Assembly (NCBI GenBank): GCA_017543005.1
Contig: JAFWEA010000132.1
Location: 1-11,689, forward strand
DNA: 11,689 nucleotides
Source of the DNA: Solobacterium sp.
Lineage (GTDB): Bacteria > Bacillota_I > Bacilli_A > Erysipelotrichales > Erysipelotrichaceae
Direction of reading: 5' to 3'
Shown here: piece by piece, positions 5,563-11,689 of the stretch
Position numbering within the stretch: position 1 is the stretch's first letter
How the letters are laid out: every line of letters starts with the position of its first letter
The notes under the pieces: generated by a model
What the model was told of the DNA's origin: nothing
The model's database searches: none
Seen by the model: the letters and a program-made list of their open reading frames with translations, nothing else
Program-made: the position numbers and the translations under genes

Positions 5563-7122
5563 TTACATCAGCGGGGCAATGATCTTCATGAAGACCCCGG
5601 TCAGTTTGTAGAACAGCGATTCTTTCCGGATGGTTTCGGCGGTCACCGCACGGCATTTCTGCAATGTGTTCTGGAAATCCTGTTCGATCTCCGGGATGCA
5701 TGCACAGCGGAAAAGATAGACCGCGCATTCGAAGTGATGATACAGGCTCCGGTAATCCAGGTTGATCGTGCCGACCACGGCTTTTTCATCATCACTGACA
5801 AATACTTTGGCATGCACGAAACCCGGCGTATATTCGTAAATCTTCACACCGGCTTCGGTCAGCGAACGGTAATGCGTCTTGGCCAGGGAATACGCCAGTT
5901 TCTTGTCCGGGATGCCCGGCAGGATCAGCTTCACATCCACCCCGCGTTCCGCCGCATATTTCAGCGCCGTTTCCAGTTCGTTGTCCAGGATCAGGTACGG
6001 CGTCATGATATGCACATAGCTCCTGGCCCGGTACAGAATATCCATATACACGTTCTCGCCGACCTTGTCATTGTCCAGCGGGAAGTCACAGTACGGCATG
6101 ACATAGCCGTCGTTTTCAGCCGGCTCCCGGATTTCCGTTCCTGCCCAGCTGATTTCCGTTTCGCTCATATTCCACATCTGCAGGAACATCAGGGTCAGGC
6201 TCTGCACGGCCTCGCCCTTCAGCATGACCGCGGTGTCTTTCCAGTGTCCGAACCGCTCGATGTGATTGATATATTCATCCGCCAGGTTCACCCCGCCGGT
6301 AAAGCCAACTTTGCCGTCAATGACGAGGATCTTGCGGTGATCCCGGTAGTTGTAGTGCGATGAAATAAACGGTTCGATCTTGGCAAACGGCTTGCAGCGG
6401 ATGCCGAGGGCTGCCAGTTTTTTCGGATACAGTGCATTCAGGGTGGAGATCTCGCACATGCCGTCATACATGACCCGCACATCCACACCTGCTTTTGCCT
6501 TGTCTGCCAGGATCTTCAGGATACTGCCCCACATCAGGCCTTCATCAATAATGAAGTATTCCAGCCAGATGAACTTTTCCGCTTTCTCCAGCTCTTCCAG
6601 CATTGCCTCGAACTTGGCTTCCCCGCTGCCGAAGAACCTGACCTGCGTATGTTCATAGACCGGGAAGCACCCGGTGCGGTTCAGATACCGGCACAGATCA
6701 TCCGTGCCGGAGTCGATCAGTTCCTGCTTTGCATATGTTTCCGGATCCTGGGTCAGTGTATGCTTTGTCAGGCCAATCAGATCTTCCATGCGCTGCCGCA
6801 GTACCCGGTGTCCGATATTCCGCTGTGTAAACCAGAGCAAGATCGTAGCCGGCACCGGCATCAGCATGATCAGATACATCCATGTCAGTTTGGCACTGTA
6901 GTCCATCGTGTTGTTGAACAGATAGAACACCATGATCAGCGAGAAAATGCCCTGGACCGTCGCAAACCAGGTGAAATAGTCTGAAAACCAAAGATAGAAA
7001 CCCAGCAGCAGGATGATTTCCATCACCAGCAGCACCGCCACCAGACCGACCCGGCTGAAAACAAGCCGCAGCAGTCCCTTCCGTTTCCGGGGCATCAGTG
7101 TCAATATCTCTCTGTTTTCCAT
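5563..7122 (-). CDS. cls: Cardiolipin synthase (phospholipase D superfamily)
   Basis: The 519-residue protein has the full architecture of bacterial cardiolipin synthase. It starts with N-terminal transmembrane helices (about 24-45, 50-70 and 79-98). Two phospholipase D catalytic motifs follow: HRKILVID (H262, K264, D269), continuing into GKVGFTGGVNLADEYI, and HAKVFVSD (H437, K439, D444), continuing into VVGTINLDYRSL. The enzyme joins two phosphatidylglycerol molecules to form cardiolipin and glycerol at the cytoplasmic membrane. All HKD residues are present, so it should be active. Length is typical. ATG 7122 follows an AGGGGG-type ribosome binding site by about six bases. It stands alone on the minus strand, divergent from the cytidylate-kinase-like gene, with a shared terminator at its end. 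Confidence 0.95.
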   Translation of the reverse strand: MENREILTLMPRKRKGLLRLVFSRVGLVAVLLVMEIILLLGFYLWFSDYFTWFATVQGIFSLIMVFYLFNNTMDYSAKLTWMYLIMLMPVPATILLWFTQRNIGHRVLRQRMEDLIGLTKHTLTQDPETYAKQELIDSGTDDLCRYLNRTGCFPVYEHTQVRFFGSGEAKFEAMLEELEKAEKFIWLEYFIIDEGLMWGSILKILADKAKAGVDVRVMYDGMCEISTLNALYPKKLAALGIRCKPFAKIEPFISSHYNYRDHRKILVIDGKVGFTGGVNLADEYINHIERFGHWKDTAVMLKGEAVQSLTLMFLQMWNMSETEISWAGTEIREPAENDGYVMPYCDFPLDNDKVGENVYMDILYRARSYVHIMTPYLILDNELETALKYAAERGVDVKLILPGIPDKKLAYSLAKTHYRSLTEAGVKIYEYTPGFVHAKVFVSDDEKAVVGTINLDYRSLYHHFECAVYLFRCACIPEIEQDFQNTLQKCRAVTAETIRKESLFYKLTGVFMKIIAPLM

Positions 7123-7159
7123 TAGGCACCCCCTCGAGTTTTATTACATTAACAGTATA

Positions 7160-7188
7160 TTTATCACATAATGACGGGGAATTGTCAT
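7160..7188 (-). promoter_or_regulatory. Candidate promoter of cls
   Basis: On the minus strand ATGACA (7188-7183; five of six bases match TTGACA) is followed after 17 bases by GATAAA (7165-7160; four of six). Transcription would start about 30 bases before ATG 7122. ATGAC (7171-7175) and GTCAT (7184-7188) form an inverted repeat spanning the -35 and spacer, a possible operator. Confidence 0.5.
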
Positions 7189-7198
7189 GATTTTGCCC

Positions 7199-7228
7199 TT
7201 GAAAAATAGCATGCTTTGCAAAGATAAT
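7199..7228 (+). promoter_or_regulatory. Sigma-A type promoter of the cytidylate-kinase-like gene, with internal palindrome
   Basis: TTGAAA (7199-7204) and GATAAT (7223-7228), each one base from consensus, are 18 bases apart. The palindrome CTTTGCAAAG (7214-7223) fills the end of the spacer and touches the -10 box, so a repressor bound there would block transcription. The predicted leader also holds a small hairpin, ACACAG-TTTT-CTGTGT (7256-7271), just before the ribosome binding site. Confidence 0.65.
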
Positions 7229-7296
7229 TAAATCAGAGGACAGAGTCTTTCATCTACACAGTTTTCTGTGTGCAGAAAGGGAAAGGAAGGAACAGC

Positions 7297-7896
7297 ATGA
7301 AGAAAATAATTACGATCAGCCGGCAGTTCGGCAGCGGCGGCAGAACCATCGGCAAGGAAGTTGCGGAGAGGCTTGGCATTCCGTGCTATGATCAGGAACT
7401 GATCCAGAAGATTTCCGAGGAAACCGGCCTGGACGGTGACTACATCAAGGAAAACGGTGAGTACACGGTCTACAGAGGCTGGTTTGCAAATGCCTTCCTG
7501 GCCCGTGACGAACGTGGTCTTTCCACGCAGGACTACATCTGGCTGGCCCAGCTGCAGATCATCCAGCAGCTGGCTGACAAGGAATCCTGTGTCATCGTCG
7601 GTCGCTGCGCAGACTATATTCTGCGGGACAGACCGAACGTCCTGAAGACCTTCATCCATGCGGATACCGCCTGGCGGGCAGACCGGATTGTCAGGGTCTA
7701 TGGTGAAACTGACGAGACTCCGGAAAAGCGCCTGAAGGACAAGGACGAAAGAAGAAAGGCCTACTATCAGCGTTACACCGACATGGAAATGGGTGAAGCC
7801 GTCAACTACCACATTTCCCTGGACAGCGGTGTCATCGGTCTGGACAAGTGTGTAGATATCATCTGCGATCTCTACAACAACATGGATGACGAGTAA
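7297..7896 (+). CDS. Cytidylate kinase-like family protein (PF13189 type)
   Basis: The start is ATG 7297, with AAGGAAGG about seven bases upstream; an earlier in-frame GTG at 7270 gives a leader with no family similarity. The 199-residue protein begins MKKIITISRQFGSGGRTIGK, where GSGGRTIGK is the P-loop variant typical of the cytidylate-kinase-like family. It is followed by IPCYDQELIQKIS, the central VGRCADYIL (the family's G-R-x-A-D segment), and an Arg/Lys/Asp-rich lid region (RLKDKDERRKAYYQRYTD). The C-terminal YHISLDSGVIGLDKCVDII also fits the family. These P-loop proteins are related to CMP kinase, but the substrate of this subgroup is not established and the true Cmk is usually encoded elsewhere. 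It has its own promoter and terminator. Confidence 0.9.
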   Translation: MKKIITISRQFGSGGRTIGKEVAERLGIPCYDQELIQKISEETGLDGDYIKENGEYTVYRGWFANAFLARDERGLSTQDYIWLAQLQIIQQLADKESCVIVGRCADYILRDRPNVLKTFIHADTAWRADRIVRVYGETDETPEKRLKDKDERRKAYYQRYTDMEMGEAVNYHISLDSGVIGLDKCVDIICDLYNNMDDE

Positions 7897-7915
7897 GCCT
7901 GAATATCAACATACT

Positions 7916-7948
7916 TAAAGGAATTGCATGGGCAGTTCCTTTATTTTT
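7916..7948 (+). terminator. Rho-independent terminator of the cytidylate-kinase-like gene
   Basis: A 12-bp stem from TAAAGGAATTGC to GCAGTTCCTTTA, including one G-U pair, has an ATGG loop and is followed by TTTTTC. Its right arm overlaps the stop codon of the convergent AbrB-type gene (7941-7943). Confidence 0.85.
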
Positions 7949-8315
7949 CTTCTTTTTTCGTATCGAATACATCCTCGTATTTCAGATATTCACCTTTTCC
8001 TTCGGCAACCATCCGGGCAGATTCAAGCATCGCCTCAACAGCAGGCCTGATCCTTGCCTGCCTTGTTTTGAATTCTGCCAGCAATTCCTGGCCGCTGTAG
8101 CCTTCCGCAATCAATTCGGCCAGAATCTGTGTGGCATATTCTCCGTCGGGAACACGGGATACAGGCTCAATAATCAGAAACCCGTCGCCCAGTGTGCAGA
8201 TTGCATCTCTGTCAAATCCGAGGGCAGAATAAAACTTTTGCGGAATCGTAAACTGACGCTTTGAAGTGATAGTCACACGCTTTCGCTCCGGGGCTGCAGC
8301 AGTATATGTTGTCAT
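7941..8315 (-). CDS. AbrB/MazE/SpoVT-type DNA-binding protein without a toxin partner
   Basis: The start is ATG 8315, whose ribosome binding site AAGGAGGTGAT ends a few bases upstream; an earlier in-frame ATG at 8339 lies before that site and is rejected. The 124-residue protein has a swapped-hairpin SpoVT/AbrB domain at about residues 12-52: KRVTITSKRQFTIPQKF, then ALGF, then GDGFLIIEPV. These small domains dimerise and bind promoter DNA. The C-terminal half (helical, with YATQILAELIAEGYSGQELLAEF and a basic stretch) resembles the toxin-binding half of antitoxins. No toxin-sized reading frame is adjacent on the minus strand: downstream lies the convergent kinase-like gene and its terminator. 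It is therefore an orphan antitoxin-like regulator. A palindrome at its transcription start suggests it represses itself. Confidence 0.85.
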   Translation of the reverse strand: MTTYTAAAPERKRVTITSKRQFTIPQKFYSALGFDRDAICTLGDGFLIIEPVSRVPDGEYATQILAELIAEGYSGQELLAEFKTRQARIRPAVEAMLESARMVAEGKGEYLKYEDVFDTKKEEK

Positions 8316-8336
8316 ATCATCACCTCCTTCATAAAT

Positions 8337-8391
8337 CAAGGATTCCTTGTTTCCTTGTTTTAATTATATCCTGAGTTCCTGCTGCCGGCAA
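8337..8391 (-). promoter_or_regulatory. Promoter and operator candidate of the AbrB-type gene
   Basis: On the minus strand TTGCCG (8391-8386) and a perfect TATAAT (8368-8363) are exactly 17 bases apart, placing the start of transcription near 8356. At and after that point lie CAAGGATTCCTTG (8337-8349, a perfect dyad around one base) and a third half-site TCCTTG (8352-8357 on the plus strand). Binding there would block initiation, as expected for autoregulation by an AbrB/MazE-type protein. Confidence 0.65.
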
Positions 8392-8419
8392 TCATGCGAA
8401 GAACAGCCTGTACCCGGGG

Positions 8420-8451
8420 CAGAAAGAAAACAGGGTCTCTGCCCTGCTTTC
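8420..8451 (-). terminator. Terminator of the six-gene minus-strand operon
   Basis: Read on the minus strand, GAAAGCAGGG and CCCTGTTTTC pair with one mismatch around the loop CAGAGA, and TTTTCTTTCT overlaps and follows the stem. It lies 31 bases after the stop of the zinc-ribbon gene. A smaller hairpin, GTATAAC-TTCA-GTTATAC (8471-8488), overlaps that stop codon. Confidence 0.75.
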
Positions 8452-8482
8452 ACTGTATTCATTATTTTCTGTATAACTTCAG

Positions 8483-8752
8483 TTATACCTTTTTCTTCTG
8501 GTTCCGGATCTTCGGCTCGGCATCCACGTTCCGGCCGCAGTGCTTGCACACTTCGTCATAGCGGCCGACATTCTTGCCGCAGTGCGGGCAGCGCATGAAC
8601 TTGAAAGAGAAGATAAACTGGATCAGCAGGGACAGGAAAACACCGACCGAAATCCAGCCCCGGTACTGCGGGAACAGGAAGAACAGGCCCACAAAGCCGA
8701 TCAGAACCATATACAGAACATCAGATACTTTTTTTGCTTTTTTAAGATTCAT
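8483..8752 (-). CDS. Small membrane protein with C-terminal zinc ribbon
   Basis: The start is ATG 8752, with GGAG six bases upstream; an in-frame TTG lies at the edge of that site. The 89-residue protein has a basic N-terminus (NLKKAKK), two hydrophobic helices (about 11-28 and 33-50) and a treble-clef/zinc-ribbon pair: CPHCGKNV (C55, C58) and CKHCGRNV (C69, C72). It ends in a Lys-rich tail. The four cysteines should bind one zinc ion on the cytoplasmic side. Such membrane-anchored zinc-ribbon proteins are common in Bacillota and have no assigned function. It is the last gene of the minus-strand operon, 15 bases after the DJ-1/PfpI gene, and is followed by a terminator. Confidence 0.85.
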   Translation of the reverse strand: MNLKKAKKVSDVLYMVLIGFVGLFFLFPQYRGWISVGVFLSLLIQFIFSFKFMRCPHCGKNVGRYDEVCKHCGRNVDAEPKIRNQKKKV

Positions 8753-8767
8753 ATAAAACTCCAATGA

Positions 8768-9346
8768 TCAGAATATATCATGATCCGGATCCGTGTTCCA
8801 GTGGTATTCCATCCGTCTGGCAGCGGTCTCTGCGGCATCCTGGCCATGCTGATCAGCGATGAAGCCCAGGGCCATGTCAATGCCGGCCGACACCCCGGCG
8901 GATGTATAGATATTCCCGGTCTTCACCCAGCGGGGCTGGCGCTGCCAGTCCACTGCCGGACCGCAGCCCTGTACCCAGGCAAAGGAATTCTTGTTGGAAG
9001 TGGCCCGCAGCCCATCCAGCCTTCCAGTTTCCGCCAGCAGGGCCGAGCCCGTACAGACGGTCAGGATAAATTCCGCTCCTGCCAGCAGGTGATCAAGCGT
9101 GTGAATAAAATCGGTGTCCCTGGCCAGGGGTCTGGTGCCCATACCGCCGGGGATCAGCCAGATCTCGTCAGGCCGCGGTTCGGCCTTTTCCGTTTCCGTG
9201 CGGACCCCGTGCCGGTTGGCAATCACGCCGCCCTCCACGGACAGGAAATGAATGTCATACTCGCCGGTCATCGCAAAGGCCTCCACCGGGCCGAAGACAT
9301 CAAGGGTTTCAAAGCCGTCAAACAGCAGGATATTCAGTCGTTTCAT
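8768..9346 (-). CDS. DJ-1/PfpI family protein, isonitrile hydratase-like
   Basis: The 192-residue protein has the DJ-1/PfpI glutamine-amidotransferase-like fold throughout: NILLFDGFETLDVFGPVEAF (5-24), the nucleophile elbow TVCTGS with Cys98, ATSNKNSFAWV, and the signature YTSAGVSAGIDMAL (147-160). Its D16, C98 and T99 correspond by position to the Asp, Cys and Thr reported as catalytic in Pseudomonas isonitrile hydratase, which converts isonitriles to N-substituted formamides. Other family members (ThiJ, AraC-fused regulators) share much of this pattern, so the exact reaction is uncertain. There is no HTH. GGAGG lies about seven bases before ATG. The start is one base after the stop of the S66 peptidase gene (TGATATG), so the two are translationally coupled. 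The protein is probably cytoplasmic. Confidence 0.88.
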   Translation of the reverse strand: MKRLNILLFDGFETLDVFGPVEAFAMTGEYDIHFLSVEGGVIANRHGVRTETEKAEPRPDEIWLIPGGMGTRPLARDTDFIHTLDHLLAGAEFILTVCTGSALLAETGRLDGLRATSNKNSFAWVQGCGPAVDWQRQPRWVKTGNIYTSAGVSAGIDMALGFIADQHGQDAAETAARRMEYHWNTDPDHDIF

Positions 9347-9347
9347 A

Positions 9348-10178
9348 TCACGCCTCCAGGTCAGCCATCCGGCCGATCACAATTGCTCTGGCATTGCTGC
9401 CATGTCCGATATAAGGAGTAACGGCCAGCGGCACGTCTTCCGGCAGGAGCTCTGCCAGCATCTCCGCCACCGTCGGTTTCAGGCCTTCCCGATCCATCTG
9501 GGTGAATGTTCCCAGCAGGACACCCGATACCCGGTCAAACACACCCATCTGCCGCAGCTGCACCAGTGAAGTCTTCATACGGGCCGGACCGCCGGACATG
9601 CTTTCCAATAACAGGATCTTGCCGGTCATGTCAGGGAAATACGGGGTGCCGGCCAGCTTAAGCAGACAGCGGATGTTGCCGCCGGCAATGACACCGCGCA
9701 TATGACTGCCGCGCACAAAGCAGATCTGCAGATCTTCCGGCGTCAGTGCTTCCGTCAGGATCTTTTTCCGGAAATATGCCTGTTCCTCTTCCGCATCGTC
9801 ATTGATCAGATTCCGGATCTGCCAGTTGATTGTCTCACGCCCGGTCCTGGCCAGGATGGCATTCAGCACCACGGTCAGGTCACTGTAGCCGACAAAGACG
9901 GCGTGACTGCCCCGGATCGTTTCATAGTCCAGCAGTTCGAGGACCTCGTTGGCCATGTCCCCGCCGGTAATGTCAAAGATAAAGTCCATCTCCGGATCAG
10001 CGAAGAAACCGTTCAGCTCCGCCGCTTTTTCTTCTGCCGTACCGCCCCATATGCATTCGCCGCAGACCACTTCAAGATCCATGCCGGCAAGCAGGTCCGT
10101 CAGTTCCTGCAGCTTTCCCTTTTCTTCTTTTCTGCGGGGATCCGAGCACCCGCACAGGGCAATTTTCTTCCGTGTCAT
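9348..10178 (-). CDS. S66 family LD-carboxypeptidase / MccF-like peptidase
   Basis: The start chosen is ATG 10178 (AGAGGTG just upstream), giving MTRKKIALCGCSDP, the normal S66 beginning; the frame is open to 10220 but that extension overlaps the preceding gene. The 276-residue protein shows the S66 catalytic triad: Ser99 in VGYSDLT, Glu192 in KILLLESMSG and His259 in YIGHGSNARAIVIG. FDITGGDMANEVLELLDYETIR (68-89) is the conserved segment before the serine. Family members cleave L-D peptide bonds in muropeptides (LdcA, recycling) or the microcin C7 antibiotic (MccF, immunity). Sequence inspection cannot separate these. No signal peptide is present, so it acts in the cytoplasm, which suits either role. 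Length is slightly short compared with many LdcA proteins. It follows the cyclase gene by 14 bases. Confidence 0.9.
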   Translation of the reverse strand: MTRKKIALCGCSDPRRKEEKGKLQELTDLLAGMDLEVVCGECIWGGTAEEKAAELNGFFADPEMDFIFDITGGDMANEVLELLDYETIRGSHAVFVGYSDLTVVLNAILARTGRETINWQIRNLINDDAEEEQAYFRKKILTEALTPEDLQICFVRGSHMRGVIAGGNIRCLLKLAGTPYFPDMTGKILLLESMSGGPARMKTSLVQLRQMGVFDRVSGVLLGTFTQMDREGLKPTVAEMLAELLPEDVPLAVTPYIGHGSNARAIVIGRMADLEA

Positions 10179-10192
10179 CACCGCACCTCTGT

Positions 10193-10771
10193 CTACAGTT
10201 TCATCAGCCAGGCCCGGCATGGGGCCCCGTCACTGCCGCCTAGCTTCAGCGGGGCTGCATTCAGGAAATATTCTCCTGCCGCCACATCTGTAAGAACGAT
10301 GCCTTCAAGCAGTACCACCCCGGCCCCCAGCAGGATCAGGTGCACTTCCATCGGGGCATTTTCCGGTCCGACTGTCTGGCTCTCGTTGCCGATCAGTTTC
10401 AGCCCAGTCGCTGCGAATACCTTTGCGGCTTCCGCCGTAACCGTCGCCGGCCCGGCTATGAGCAGCCGTTCTGCTCTGGTTTCCTGCAGGAAGCGTTCCG
10501 CATCCGCTGCCGTAACATCACCGGCATGACGCACCACATGACAGGGACCGGCAAAGGCAGCGAGGTCTAATTGCTCAATGGTCTTTCCGTCCTTCAGGAA
10601 ATGATACGGCGCGTCCACGTGGGTGCCGTTATGCGCGCACATGGAAAAAGCCGTCACATTGCAGACGGAACCGTCGGCGATCGAAGCAACGGTTGTTCTG
10701 ACCGGTTCCGGATCACCCGGCCACACCCGGCTGCCGAAGACTTCCTGCGTGATATCAATGATTCTGCCCAT
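10193..10771 (-). CDS. Cyclase family metal-dependent hydrolase (kynurenine formamidase-like, PF04199)
   Basis: The 192-residue protein carries the cyclase/formamidase signature HNGTHVDAPYHF, with likely metal ligands H47, H51 and D53 plus H57. It also has the N-terminal VWPGDP segment and the C-terminal LLGAGVVLLEGI and GGSDGAPCRAWL blocks that are standard for the family. Members include bacterial kynurenine formamidase KynB, which hydrolyses N-formylkynurenine, and other amide or lactone hydrolases. The exact substrate is not evident, and no other tryptophan-degradation gene is nearby. A GAGGT site lies about seven bases before ATG. The gene starts five bases after the DUF1294 stop and is followed by the S66 and DJ-1 genes, making a run of three small hydrolases. 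Confidence 0.9.
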   Translation of the reverse strand: MGRIIDITQEVFGSRVWPGDPEPVRTTVASIADGSVCNVTAFSMCAHNGTHVDAPYHFLKDGKTIEQLDLAAFAGPCHVVRHAGDVTAADAERFLQETRAERLLIAGPATVTAEAAKVFAATGLKLIGNESQTVGPENAPMEVHLILLGAGVVLLEGIVLTDVAAGEYFLNAAPLKLGGSDGAPCRAWLMKL

Positions 10772-10776
10772 CTTTT

Positions 10777-11040
10777 CTACCTCACAAATCTCAGATATGC
10801 ATACCCGGCCAGTTCCACCGCCAGCATCAGCGGGATGCCGTAGCGGAACAGCGCCTTTCTGGTCTTATGATGAAAAAGCCGCATCCCGGTCATTGCCCCG
10901 ATACTGCCACCCAGCAGGGCCAGGATCAGCAGGGTTTTTTCACTGATGCGCCAGCCGTCATGAACGGCCTGATGCTTGTCCCAGCCGAACAGCAGGAACA
11001 GCACCACGTTGATCACCGGCAGGTAATACCAGAGTTTCAT
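10777..11040 (-). CDS. DUF1294 membrane protein
   Basis: The 87-residue protein matches DUF1294. An N-terminal helix (YYLPVINVVLFLLFGWDKHQA) carries the conserved D-K. It is followed by WRISEKTLL, the glycine-rich LALLGGSIGAMTGMRLF, and HKTRKALFRYGIPLML, where G-M-R-x-F-x-H-K-T-x-K is the family hallmark. Two to three helices cross the membrane. The function of the family is unknown. ATG 11040 overlaps the stop of the LRR gene in ATGA, so translation is coupled to it. Length is normal for the family. Confidence 0.93.
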   Translation of the reverse strand: MKLWYYLPVINVVLFLLFGWDKHQAVHDGWRISEKTLLILALLGGSIGAMTGMRLFHHKTRKALFRYGIPLMLAVELAGYAYLRFVR

Positions 11041-11689
11041 TCACCCTCCGGCCGGAATACCGCCTGCAGGATCCGGCTGGTGCCGTAATCATCTTTCCAC
11101 TGCATGTCTTCCGCTACCCGGCGGCCGTACTCATACCACCCGGCGAATACATAGCCAGGCTGCGGCACGGCCTGATACAGCTGTTCCCATTCCCCGGTTT
11201 CCTTCCACTGGGCGGTGTAGACCGGGTTGAACCGCAGGCCGACATACCCGCCTTCGCCCGCCGTCAGCTCCAGCGGCAGCCCGGCCTCGTTCTGCGGGGC
11301 CAGGGCCCGGATCGTCTTCATGGGGTTGTGCAGGGTATTGAGATGGCGCAGTTTCGGATTGGCTGTCGTATCCAGCGACTCGATTTCGTTGTTGTTGCAA
11401 TAGAAGTATTTCAGTTCCGGACAGGCGGACAGATCGATTTCCGTCAGCCGGTTGTCATTGACATACAGTTCGCGCAGTTCCCCGTTGGCGCTGACATCCA
11501 GTTCCGTCAGTTCGTTCTTGCCGGCATCGATGCCCAGCACCAGCGGCATGTCCGCCGTATCCAGCCGCCGCAGCCGGTTGTCCTGCACACCCAGGATCCT
11601 GAGTTCCGGCAGATCCTGCAGGAAAATATCTTCAATCCGGTTATGATACAGATCCACGTACAAAAGATCCGTGCAGCCGGAAAGATCCA
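11037..11689 (-). CDS. Leucine-rich-repeat protein with InlB-like C-terminal repeat (5' end outside window)
   Basis: The frame runs off the right edge, so only the C-terminal 217 or so residues are seen. At least five leucine-rich repeats of exactly 21 residues are visible, with pattern LxxLxVxxNxLTxLDxSxxPx; examples are LRELYVNDNRLTEIDLSACPE and ELKYFYCNNNEIESLDTTAN. The spacing matches Listeria-internalin and related Bacillota LRR proteins, which bind proteins on surfaces. After the repeats the tail contains QPGYVFAGWYEYG, the signature of InlB-type (List_Bact) repeats. This points to an exported cell-surface protein, but the N-terminus and any signal peptide lie outside the window, and no LPxTG anchor is found at the C-terminus. 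Its TGA overlaps the DUF1294 ATG. The first visible codons continue the repeat (DLSGCTDLLYVDL), so the start is upstream. Confidence 0.88.
   Translation of the reverse strand, partial: DLSGCTDLLYVDLYHNRIEDIFLQDLPELRILGVQDNRLRRLDTADMPLVLGIDAGKNELTELDVSANGELRELYVNDNRLTEIDLSACPELKYFYCNNNEIESLDTTANPKLRHLNTLHNPMKTIRALAPQNEAGLPLELTAGEGGYVGLRFNPVYTAQWKETGEWEQLYQAVPQPGYVFAGWYEYGRRVAEDMQWKDDYGTSRILQAVFRPEGE

Noticed and set aside
5734..6984. Several plus-strand open frames inside cls
   Set aside because: They are antisense to a clear cardiolipin synthase with both HKD motifs, are His/Arg/Gln-rich and lack start signals.
7720..7940. Possible toxin gene downstream of the AbrB-type gene
   Set aside because: On the minus strand there is only the antisense of the cytidylate-kinase-like gene and a terminator; no toxin-like frame with a start signal is present.
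8337..8357. Repeated CAAGGA/TCCTTG units as a CRISPR-like or tandem array
   Set aside because: There are only three short half-sites in 21 bases at a promoter; an operator explains them better.
8471..8488. Hairpin GTATAAC-TTCA-GTTATAC as operon terminator
   Set aside because: It is not followed by a T-tract on either strand; the hairpin at 8420-8451 with a T-rich tail is the better terminator.
9702..10529. A 275-codon plus-strand open frame
   Set aside because: It is opposite the S66 and cyclase genes, whose catalytic motifs are intact, and it resembles no protein family.

Overview
The window looks like chromosomal DNA of a Gram-positive Bacillota, probably a gut-associated member of the Clostridia or Erysipelotrichia. 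The reasons are strong AGGAGG-type ribosome binding sites, many Rho-independent terminators, typical Bacillota families (MATE pump, PF13189 cytidylate-kinase-like protein, two-HKD cardiolipin synthase, DUF1294) and moderately GC-rich codon use. No lineage-specific marker is present, so this placement is tentative.

Region 1 (1-490) is the 3' end of a MATE efflux gene with its terminator. Region 2 (about 491-2880) is visibly AT-rich compared with everything to its right. It carries an XRE regulator fused to membrane helices (+), two convergently placed secreted proteins of unknown function on the minus strand, and a small four-helix membrane protein (+). The two secreted proteins share the motif VFI[DN]E[KR]G shortly after their signal peptides, and a cluster of TTGTG/CACAA palindromes lies upstream of them. 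This is the best candidate for an undescribed accessory cassette, possibly a secreted peptide or bacteriocin-like system with its regulator and an immunity-like membrane protein. A lipoprotein gene (2897-3460) and a terminator close the region.

Region 3 (3755-5559) is a plus-strand operon of a GNAT acetyltransferase, a polytopic membrane protein that starts with GTG inside the GNAT stop codon, and a 246-residue conserved soluble protein of unknown function. Its terminator probably also serves the cardiolipin synthase gene that reads toward it. Region 4 (5563-7948) holds divergent cls (-) and a cytidylate-kinase-like gene (+), with recognisable promoters between them. Region 5 (7941-8391) is an orphan AbrB/MazE-type regulator with a good sigma-A promoter and a palindromic operator candidate at its transcription start.

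Region 6 (8420 to the right edge) is one tightly packed minus-strand operon of at least six genes. In order of transcription these are an LRR protein with an InlB-like tail (5' end outside the window), DUF1294, a cyclase/kynurenine-formamidase-like hydrolase, an S66 LD-carboxypeptidase/MccF-like peptidase, a DJ-1/PfpI protein with isonitrile-hydratase-like active-site residues, and a two-helix zinc-ribbon protein, followed by a terminator. Gaps are 1-15 bases or short overlaps. The order of a possible isonitrile hydratase and a formamidase-like enzyme in one operon suggests a testable detoxification idea. No tRNA, rRNA, CRISPR array or transposase was seen.
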